DNA from: Micromonospora echinospora
GTDB taxonomy: Bacteria; Actinomycetota; Actinomycetes; Mycobacteriales; Micromonosporaceae
Length of the DNA stretch: 64,000 nucleotides
NCBI RefSeq assembly: GCF_900091495.1
Contig: NZ_LT607413.1
Location: forward strand, 1,488,001 to 1,552,000
Direction of reading: 5' to 3'
In this document: piece by piece, positions 58,186 through 64,000 of the stretch
Layout: the number at the start of each line of letters is the position of its first letter
Position numbering within the stretch: the stretch's first letter is position 1
The notes under the pieces: model-generated
Seen by the model: the letters and a program-made list of their open reading frames with translations, nothing else
What the model was told of the DNA's origin: nothing
Databases searched by the model: none
Position numbers and translations under genes: made by a program

Positions 58186-59886
58186 TTGGCGTATCGTCTC
58201 GAGGTGCCTTCGACTCTTCGCCTCGAGCGAACCCGCTCCACGACTGAACTCGAGCGCCTCGAGGACCGTCCGGCGTTCGGTGAGGTCTTCACCCGCCGCT
58301 GGGTCGTAGACACGCTGCTAGACATGGTCGGCTACACGGCTGACGCAGATCTGCCTGCACTGACTATCGTTGACCCCTCGGCTGGCTCCGGCGCCTTCCT
58401 GACCGCCGCGGTTCAGCGGCTCCTACTGGCGCGACGTCGCACCGGAACAGCCTTCGCGAGTCTGGATGGCTGTCTACGGGCCTTCGACGTGCAATCTGAG
58501 CACGTCGCCCGGTGCCGCCACCTGGTTGAACAGATTCTGCTCGACGATGGCTGTCCGGTGGCAGAGGCCGCTGAGCTGTCCAGGATCTGGGTAATCCGGG
58601 CCGACTACCTGCTTGATGAGGGTGTTTCCAGGCCAGCCGATGTGATCATCGGCAACCCGCCATACATTCGCATCGAAGACCTGCCCACCGAGATCAACGA
58701 GGCGTACCGCCGCCGTTGGAGCACGATGACTGGACGAGCAGACGTCTACGTTGGTTTCATTCAACGCGGGCTGTCCACGCTCAAGCCGGGTGGACGGCTC
58801 GGGTTCATCTGCGCGGACCGGTGGATGCGCAACCAGTACGGAGCTGCGCTGCGCCGCTTCGTTACCGACGGCTTCTCTGTTGACGCGGTGTGGACCATGC
58901 ACGACGTGGACGCCTTTGAAAGTCGGGTCTCGGCCTACCCGGCGATAACCCTGCTACGTCGCGGCGAGCAGGGCAGCGCGGTGGTCGCCGACACCGATGC
59001 CTCCTTCGGTGCCGCCTCTGCGGCGGAGTTGGTCAGATGGTCCCAGAGGTCAGAGACCAACTCTTTCCAGGGCAGCGGTTTTGCCGCTCACCGGCTGCCA
59101 CACTGGTTTCCCGGCGATGAAATGTGGCCTGCGGGTTCGCCGGCGCGGCTGGCGATGATTGAGCACCTGAAGGACAACTTTTCGCCGTTGCACGATCCAG
59201 ACGGCGGCACCCGGGTTGGTATCGGCGTCGCCACCGGCGCTGATCAGGTCTTCGTCACCACCGACGGAGAGGCGGTCGAGCCCGACAGGTTGCTTCCCCT
59301 GTCGATGGTCCGTGACATCGCCACCGGCGCCTTTGCCTGGTCTGGGCGCTATCTGGTCAACCCGTGGGAGGCCGATGGGTCGCTGGTCGACCTAAACGCC
59401 TATCCGAGATTGCGGGCTTACCTGGCGAGGCACAGCACTACGCTGCGCGGCCGGTTCATAGCCAAGCAGCGGCCGGCAACGTGGTACCGGACGATCGACA
59501 AGGTCAATCACGAGCTGACCGCCCGGCCGAAGCTCCTGCTGCAGGACATGAAGACGACGATCCACCCCGTTCTGGAGCGGGGTGGCTCCTATCCACATCA
59601 CAACCTGTACTTCGTCGTCTCCGATGTGTGGGACATGGAGGTGCTCGGCGGGCTGCTGCTATCCGGAGTCGCGCAGGCGTTCATCGAGGCGTACTGCGTG
59701 CGGATGCGCGGCGGCACGCTGCGGTTTCAGGCTCAATACCTCAAACAGATCCGCGTGCCGCAGCCAGGTGCCATCGACACTACGGTCGGCGAACGGCTGC
59801 GCTTGGCGTTCCGTCACCGCGACCGGCAGGCCGCGACCCGCGCCGCCGTCGCCGCCTACGGCCTCGACACGTTCGACCTCGACTGA
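58186..59886 (+). CDS. N6-adenine DNA methyltransferase, PaeR7I/XhoI type
   Basis: A 566-residue gamma-class DNA methyltransferase (Eco57I-like architecture). SAM-binding motif I is VDPSAGSGAFLTAAV (residues about 62-76) and the catalytic motif is IIGNPPYIRIEDLP (about 154-167). The C-terminal 300 residues are the target-recognition part. The following gene is a PaeR7I-family endonuclease, so the expected target is CTCGAG, methylated at the adenine. The start is uncertain (TTG 58186 or GTG 58204). The first ~80 bp contain four CTCGAG sites. Confidence 0.88.
   Translation: MAYRLEVPSTLRLERTRSTTELERLEDRPAFGEVFTRRWVVDTLLDMVGYTADADLPALTIVDPSAGSGAFLTAAVQRLLLARRRTGTAFASLDGCLRAFDVQSEHVARCRHLVEQILLDDGCPVAEAAELSRIWVIRADYLLDEGVSRPADVIIGNPPYIRIEDLPTEINEAYRRRWSTMTGRADVYVGFIQRGLSTLKPGGRLGFICADRWMRNQYGAALRRFVTDGFSVDAVWTMHDVDAFESRVSAYPAITLLRRGEQGSAVVADTDASFGAASAAELVRWSQRSETNSFQGSGFAAHRLPHWFPGDEMWPAGSPARLAMIEHLKDNFSPLHDPDGGTRVGIGVATGADQVFVTTDGEAVEPDRLLPLSMVRDIATGAFAWSGRYLVNPWEADGSLVDLNAYPRLRAYLARHSTTLRGRFIAKQRPATWYRTIDKVNHELTARPKLLLQDMKTTIHPVLERGGSYPHHNLYFVVSDVWDMEVLGGLLLSGVAQAFIEAYCVRMRGGTLRFQAQYLKQIRVPQPGAIDTTVGERLRLAFRHRDRQAATRAAVAAYGLDTFDLD
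58198..58263. promoter_or_regulatory. Cluster of four CTCGAG sites at the methyltransferase start
   Basis: CTCGAG at 58198, 58222, 58249 and 58258: four 6-bp sites in 66 bp, where about one per 3 kb is expected at this base composition. CTCGAG is the recognition sequence of PaeR7I/XhoI-family systems. The sites overlap the start region of the methyltransferase gene, so methylation state or enzyme binding could control expression. Confidence 0.75.
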
Positions 59887-59911
59887 CACAACGCCTTGGG
59901 AGGGGCAGCAG

Positions 59912-60640
59912 ATGGACCGTGCGGCGATCCAGCATGCGGTGGAAGACTTCTGGCTCAAACGCGGTGCGCAGGACGAAGCGCTGGAAGACGGCGGTAAGGC
60001 CGGCGGCGGCGCGCGCGCCAACGGCCACATGGGAACCTTGACCGACATCGTCGCGCAGGAGTTCCGTGACGCGGGTCTGTCCGGTGCTGAAATCCTTGCC
60101 GGTAAGCCGTACCTGCCCGGCTACTACCGCGCCCGGAAGCAATGGGACCTCGTGGTGAGATACCGAGGCATCCTTGTCGCCGCGATCGAGTTAAAGTCTC
60201 AGATCAAAAGCGTCCAGCGCAACATCAATAACCGCTTTGAGGAGGCACTGGGCACCGCCACGGACACTCACGCGGCCCAGGCTAAGAATCAGGCGTTCGG
60301 CGAGGTTCCGCCGTGGCTCGGCTACGTTTTCATCCTGGCCGAGACCGCGGAGACCGAGAGCGTGCCGCGTGAGCCGACCATGCTGTTCCCCGGCGACCCT
60401 GCGTTCCGCGACACCACGTACAATCAGCGCTACCAGGAAATGCTGCGCCGCTTTATCGGCGACAACATCTACCAAGCCGGATGGTTTATAACCACCAAGA
60501 TGACTCCGGAGTCGGTCAGCTACGCCGAACCCCTCGCGACCGCCACCGCCTTGGCTTTCCAGACTGCCATCCGCGGAAGGCTGGACTTCATCAAGGCCGT
60601 CGTTCAGGGCATGAGCTCCGGGGAAACAACCTCATTGTGA
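59912..60640 (+). CDS. Type II restriction endonuclease, PaeR7I/XhoI family
   Basis: A 242-residue endonuclease matching the PaeR7I family throughout. The catalytic core is YYRARKQWDLVVRYRG followed by VAAIELKSQIKSVQRNIN (about residues 70-102), the PD-(D/E)xK-like Asp and the ExK. Downstream NNRFEEALGTATDTHAA and PPWLGYVFILAE also fit. The expected cut is C^TCGAG. It begins 26 bp after the methyltransferase gene, with GGGAGGGGC upstream. Length is family-typical. Confidence 0.9.
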   Translation: MDRAAIQHAVEDFWLKRGAQDEALEDGGKAGGGARANGHMGTLTDIVAQEFRDAGLSGAEILAGKPYLPGYYRARKQWDLVVRYRGILVAAIELKSQIKSVQRNINNRFEEALGTATDTHAAQAKNQAFGEVPPWLGYVFILAETAETESVPREPTMLFPGDPAFRDTTYNQRYQEMLRRFIGDNIYQAGWFITTKMTPESVSYAEPLATATALAFQTAIRGRLDFIKAVVQGMSSGETTSL

Positions 60641-60822
60641 GGCTGCGCAACTTCGCGGCGGATGCCGGCCCCATCGGCGAGCTGGCTGCGATCGTGGGTC
60701 GCGGTGACCTGCCCTCCGGCGGGGAGCTCTGGCTTTGCAATGGGAGTGGCCTGCGGGCGGCCGTGCAACCTCAGCTTGTCAGTCGGAGGACATCCCGAGC
60801 TCTGCCCCTCGGTGCGAACTAA
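60637..60822 (+). CDS. Small protein coupled to the endonuclease gene (61 aa)
   Basis: GTG 60637 overlaps the endonuclease stop (GTGA) and opens 61 codons. The peptide contains RLRNFAADAGPIGELAAIVG and then ELWLCNGSGLRAAVQPQ; it looks protein-like but matches no control-protein (C-protein) HTH. Coupling to the endonuclease suggests a modulating role if it is real. It ends just inside the convergent gene's 3' end. Confidence 0.45.
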   Translation: MRLRNFAADAGPIGELAAIVGRGDLPSGGELWLCNGSGLRAAVQPQLVSRRTSRALPLGAN

Positions 60823-61295
60823 CGGATCAACTCGAAGGAGGCCATCACCGAGGTCAGGGTCGACTCGTCCGGATCGGCGCGGTCGGCCAGGTAGGTGCCG
60901 AGCATGGTGTAGACACTGCGCAGCCCGGACGGCGAACGGTCCGGCGCCTCGGTCACCACGGCGATCTGGCGCACCTCGCGCCCCTCGACCACGGTGCCGC
61001 TGGAGCGGACCGCGACCGGCAGGCCCCCCGGGGCGGCCGGCTGGTCGATGCCGGGGTCGACCAGCCGGTGCGGGCCGTCGTCGCTCAGCGCCAGCTCGGC
61101 CACCTCGCCGAGGGTGATCTCCTCGGGCAGTCGCCGCCCGAAGACCACCAGGTTGGCCCGGAAGTCGTCGGCCGGCGGGCCGAGGAAGGCGATCAGCCCC
61201 TCGTCCGGTTCCACCGCGCTCCACTGCTCCGGCGCGTCCAGCCGGAACGGCCACAGCCCGGGGGAGATCGCGTTCGGCCACTCCACGGCGGTCAT
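60819..61295 (-). CDS. LpqN/DUF1795-like protein of an ESX-associated locus
   Basis: A 158-residue alpha/beta protein without a signal peptide. It begins EWPNAISPGLWPFRLDAPEQ and continues with VVFGRRLPEEITLGEVAELA; late segments TVVEGREVRQIAVVTEAP and LTSVMASFELIR fit the LpqN/DUF1795-type fold. It is the last gene of the leftward operon carrying the WXG100-like protein. Possible substrate chaperone or partner; unproven. Confidence 0.68.
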   Translation of the reverse strand: MTAVEWPNAISPGLWPFRLDAPEQWSAVEPDEGLIAFLGPPADDFRANLVVFGRRLPEEITLGEVAELALSDDGPHRLVDPGIDQPAAPGGLPVAVRSSGTVVEGREVRQIAVVTEAPDRSPSGLRSVYTMLGTYLADRADPDESTLTSVMASFELIR

Positions 61296-61309
61296 CAGTC
61301 TTCCTTCTC

Positions 61310-62701
61310 TCAGAACGGGTTGAGCTTGCCGGCCACGTCGGCGACCGCCTTGGCGCCGTCTCCGATGTGATCGGCGATCTTCGGTACGTCTACCTCGCCA
61401 CCGACCGTGATCTTGCCGCCGAGGCCGAGCGCCAGACCGACGCTGGCCTGCACCTTCACCTTGCCGCCGTCGACCCCCGCATCAACGCCGGCCGAAGCGC
61501 CGACGCCGATCTGCCCCTCGGCGACCCCCCGGGGACGCACACCGAGCACGTCCACCTCGCCCCGGGCGCTGCCCCGGAGTCCGGCGAAGGCCTCCGCTTC
61601 CGCCCGGAGCCGGCCACCGCTGCGCCCCGCGTTGAGGTCCAGCCCGCCGCTGGCGTCCGCGCCGCCCCGGCCGCGCAGCTCGCCCTCCGCGCCGAACCCG
61701 CCGGCGCGCAGCTTGGCCTTGAGCCGGGCGTCGAAGGCGGTCACCTCGGCCCGCGCGTTGAGGGTGGTGCCGTACCGGTCCTTGCCGACGCGGCCCAGGC
61801 CGCCCTCGGCCATGGCGAGTCGGTGCAGCAGGCGCAGTTGTGCGTCCACGCTCCCGTTGCGCCCCTTCAACAGGGCCTTCTCGTAGTTCTTCCACGCGCC
61901 CTGCCAGGTGCGGGAGCCGTACAGCAGGGAGAAGAGGGGTTCCCGGGGGCTCAGGCCGTTGCGGGCCAACCGCCGCCGCTCCGCGTCGGTCAGGTTGCGG
62001 CCACCGGTGCCCCGGCGCTTGTTGGGCAGGCTGCGGCTCTTCAGGTCGTCGAGGAGCCGGGGGCCGAACACCGTGTGGTTCTTGACCGCGCCGGGAGCGC
62101 CCGGAGCGCCCGGGATGGCCGGCGCGAGCGCAGCGGCCGACTGGCACACCGCGACGAACGTCCGCACGGCGCGTCTACGGTCCCGCAGCGCGTCCTCGTG
62201 CCGTTCGGCGGCCCGGCGGTGGGCCCGCTCGGCCTCCTCCACCTCCCGCTGGGCCCGGAGCACACCGGACATGTCCGGGGCGGGAACCTCCAGCCCGGCG
62301 GCGCGGTCGGCCGAGGCACGCTTGGCCGCCGCGCCGAACCCGATCTGCTCGGCGCCCAGTTGCCGACGGGCCTCGTCCAACCGGGTCTCGGCGCGGTCCA
62401 GCACCTTCCGGGCCCGCTGCTCGTCCTCGATCGGTCCGGCGACCGTGCCGAGCGCCTGGGCCACCCGCTCGTGCGCGGCCCGTGCGGCGGCGAGCGCGGC
62501 GTCCAACGCGCCGAGGGCACCGTGGAACCGGGCACCGGCCGGGCCGACCAGCACCTGGGCGGCACCGGCGGTGCCCGTGCCGGCGAAGCTGGCGCTGGCC
62601 CGCCGTACGGTACGCACCGAGTGGTCGAGGGCACCGGCACGGGCCCCGTTGTCCCGGGCCGCCCGGCGCAGGGCGTCCGGGTCGGCGGTATCGGTCGTCA
62701 T
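61310..62701 (-). CDS. Large type VII (ESX)-linked substrate-like protein
   Basis: A 463-residue protein. The N-terminal 170 residues are a long helical hairpin with coiled coils (LRRAARDNGARAGALDHSVR; LDRAETRLDEARRQLGAEQI), like an LXG/WXG100-type targeting region. A middle basic domain (KRRGTGGRNLTDAERRRLAR) follows. The C-terminal 130 residues are glycine-rich beta repeats (AGVDAGVDGGKVKVQASVGL; LGLGGKITVGGEVDVP), as in polymorphic toxins or fibrous carriers. GGGGAG precedes ATG 62701. It follows the WXG100-like gene with a 2-bp gap. Confidence 0.72.
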   Translation of the reverse strand: MTTDTADPDALRRAARDNGARAGALDHSVRTVRRASASFAGTGTAGAAQVLVGPAGARFHGALGALDAALAAARAAHERVAQALGTVAGPIEDEQRARKVLDRAETRLDEARRQLGAEQIGFGAAAKRASADRAAGLEVPAPDMSGVLRAQREVEEAERAHRRAAERHEDALRDRRRAVRTFVAVCQSAAALAPAIPGAPGAPGAVKNHTVFGPRLLDDLKSRSLPNKRRGTGGRNLTDAERRRLARNGLSPREPLFSLLYGSRTWQGAWKNYEKALLKGRNGSVDAQLRLLHRLAMAEGGLGRVGKDRYGTTLNARAEVTAFDARLKAKLRAGGFGAEGELRGRGGADASGGLDLNAGRSGGRLRAEAEAFAGLRGSARGEVDVLGVRPRGVAEGQIGVGASAGVDAGVDGGKVKVQASVGLALGLGGKITVGGEVDVPKIADHIGDGAKAVADVAGKLNPF

Positions 62702-62703
62702 GG

Positions 62704-62955
62704 TCACTCCCCGGCCAGGGCGAACGCCACGGCGGTCATGTTCGCCTGGCGGGCGATGACGCTCGCCGCATCCTGCAACCGTCCGAACTGGGCGCTCCAC
62801 CGGCGGACGAAGTCGGCCAGCGCGGCGTCCGCCGCCGGATCCCCCACCGACGCCGGGACGGGGCAGGTCCGGGGCAGTCCAGCCGCCGCCGTGCTGACCG
62901 CGGTGCTCACCGCGCGCAGCCCGGCGGGGTCGGCCCCAATCGATCCCAAGCTCAT
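62704..62955 (-). CDS. WXG100/ESX-like small protein
   Basis: An 83-residue two-helix protein (PAGLRAVSTAVSTAAAGL; FVRRWSAQFGRLQDAASVIA), about the size of ESX-secreted WXG100-family proteins. A WSAQ lies in the second helix, not a WXG turn, so it is better described as a diverged ESX-like helical hairpin. ATG 62955 is chosen, with no clear ribosome-binding site; the frame is open 12 codons upstream. It begins the operon carrying the larger substrate-like protein. Confidence 0.68.
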   Translation of the reverse strand: MSLGSIGADPAGLRAVSTAVSTAAAGLPRTCPVPASVGDPAADAALADFVRRWSAQFGRLQDAASVIARQANMTAVAFALAGE

Positions 62956-63010
62956 GGACGACACGCTAGGTCCGCGCCGGGCGACGGCCAATGGGAAGTG
63001 TTCCCCAGCG

Positions 63011-64000
63011 TCACCGCCCGGCGCCGGCCACCGGAATCCTCGGCGGAACCCGCAGTGCGGCGGCGATCCGCTGCCGCCGGGACGACGCCGCAGCGAGCTG
63101 TCGCCGTACCGTGTCGGCCAGGGCCCAGGCCCGGTCGGCCTCGACGATCGTCACCCGCGCCGGGCCGTAGGCCGCCGCGTCGACCAACGCCACCAGGGCC
63201 CGCGCCGGTCCGTCGGCCGCCGGGACCCGGCCGGTCAGCGTCGCCAGCGCCTCGCCGGTCGTACTGGCCCGGGAGACGGTGACTCCCGTCTCGGCACAGC
63301 GTTCCAGCGTGTCCCGCCAGGCGGCGAGCAGCCGGCGACCGGGATCGTCGAGACGACGCCGTCTGGCCCGCACCGCCCGCTTGGCCGTCGGCGGCGCACC
63401 CACCAGCACGAACAGTCCCAGTACGGAGAGCAGCGCCACGGCCGGCCAGGGTGGGCCCGACGCCGGCCGCCCGGAGTCCGGGGCGGCACCCGGCGGGGCG
63501 GCCGAGCCGGGGGAGCCGACGGGTTTCGGTGCGTTCGGCGTACGGGCCGGCTCGGGCGCGCTGCTCGGTGGCGGATCGGGCTGCTCCGGACGGCGGTCCC
63601 CGGACTGGCCGGGTGTCGGATGGAACGGCACCCAACCGGCATTGGTGAAGCGCACCTCCGCCCAGGCGTCCACGTCCCGGCCGGTGACCACGCGACTGTC
63701 GCCGGGGCCCGTCCGGGTGCGGAACCCCACCACCACCCGGGCGTCGTAGCCGAGCGCCCGGGCCAGCACGGCGAACGCCGACGCGTACTGCTCGGCGGTG
63801 CCGTTGCGGGTCTCCAGCAACCGGTCGATCTGGTAGAGCCCGTGCCCGGCCGGAGGTCGGGGCGAGGTGTCCAGCCGGTAGTCGCCGTTGCGGGCGAAGT
63901 GGTCGGCGAGCCGGCGCAGGGCGGGGTAGCCCGCGCTGGCCCCGGTGATCGAGGTGGCCTGGGCGAGCAGTCCGGCCGGCACCGACCCGGCCGGCACCGA
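63011..64000 (-). CDS. Transglutaminase-like membrane protein (TgpA type), N-terminus beyond window
   Basis: At least 329 residues, running off the right edge. The transglutaminase-like region contains NGTAEQYASAFAVLARALGY, DVDAWAEVRFTNAG and GWVPFHPTPG. The active members have Cys, His and Asp at these three places; here they are Ala (63794-63796), Asp (63668-63670) and His (63620-63622). One C-terminal transmembrane helix follows a Pro-rich linker (PWPAVALLSVLGLFVLVGAP), then a helical cytosolic domain. It is probably a non-catalytic pseudo-transglutaminase. Confidence 0.8.
   Translation of the reverse strand, partial: SVPAGSVPAGLLAQATSITGASAGYPALRRLADHFARNGDYRLDTSPRPPAGHGLYQIDRLLETRNGTAEQYASAFAVLARALGYDARVVVGFRTRTGPGDSRVVTGRDVDAWAEVRFTNAGWVPFHPTPGQSGDRRPEQPDPPPSSAPEPARTPNAPKPVGSPGSAAPPGAAPDSGRPASGPPWPAVALLSVLGLFVLVGAPPTAKRAVRARRRRLDDPGRRLLAAWRDTLERCAETGVTVSRASTTGEALATLTGRVPAADGPARALVALVDAAAYGPARVTIVEADRAWALADTVRRQLAAASSRRQRIAAALRVPPRIPVAGAGR

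Overview
The window is GC-rich, GTG-start-rich DNA of an actinobacterium. The gene content (2-oxoacid:ferredoxin oxidoreductase KorAB, a ClgR-like regulator beside clpP, an orphan nuoA, a FolP2-type paralogue, AfsR/SARP regulation, ESX-type secretion genes) fits the family Micromonosporaceae, for example Micromonospora. That placement is inferred from gene content, not from a marker-gene tree.

Layout. 1-5.3 kb: inositol-monophosphatase family gene (cut by the left edge), a possible nadA remnant, a kinase-like phosphotransferase, then a PPOX-HAD-UbiD run. 5.3-18 kb is mostly core-like: SRPBCC and DivIVA-domain genes, folP2-like, orphan nuoA, a secreted DUF11-like protein, korA-korB, a K+ channel, clgR-like/clpP, a structured leader with a 58-aa membrane peptide, and a secreted amidase. 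18-31 kb is an accessory zone. It holds a tRNA-Arg(CCT) whose 3' 45 bp are repeated 1.7 kb away, with remnants of two related integrated elements. It also has a complete 1.4-kb IS5-type element with 12-bp inverted repeats and TTA target duplication, a secreted lectin / NucA-NucB nuclease / possible inhibitor triad, a frameshifted IS3 element, a decayed IS5 copy and a MetE-like gene.

31-37 kb: two tandem membrane-anchored beta-propeller paralogues, a further membrane protein, an ECF sigma factor and its 1-nt overlapping partner; then, on the other strand, an SPFH-RHH pair behind a perfect palindrome. 38-44.3 kb: a 1028-residue secreted protein downstream of a large AfsR-type regulator; both have the same inverted repeat in their upstream regions. 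44.5-54 kb: M23 peptidase, methyltransferase, GH43 glycosidase, LysR regulator, acetyltransferase, a divergent DNA-repair pair (endonuclease VIII-like and a SPL-like radical SAM), a lipoprotein and a Tat-exported PhoD phosphatase.

54-61 kb: divergent HTH operons (XRE-TPR with two small proteins; XRE with an HD phosphohydrolase), then a type II restriction-modification system of the PaeR7I/XhoI family. The first 80 bp of its methyltransferase gene carry four CTCGAG sites, the site expected for this family. 61-64 kb is the end of an ESX/type VII-associated locus running off the right edge: a WXG100-like protein, a large substrate-like protein and a transglutaminase-like membrane protein whose catalytic residues appear substituted.

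The strongest candidates for something new are the CTCGAG cluster inside the methyltransferase start, the lectin-nuclease-inhibitor triad, the AfsR/secreted-giant pair with a shared operator-like repeat, and the three-way-junction RNA upstream of the small peptide.
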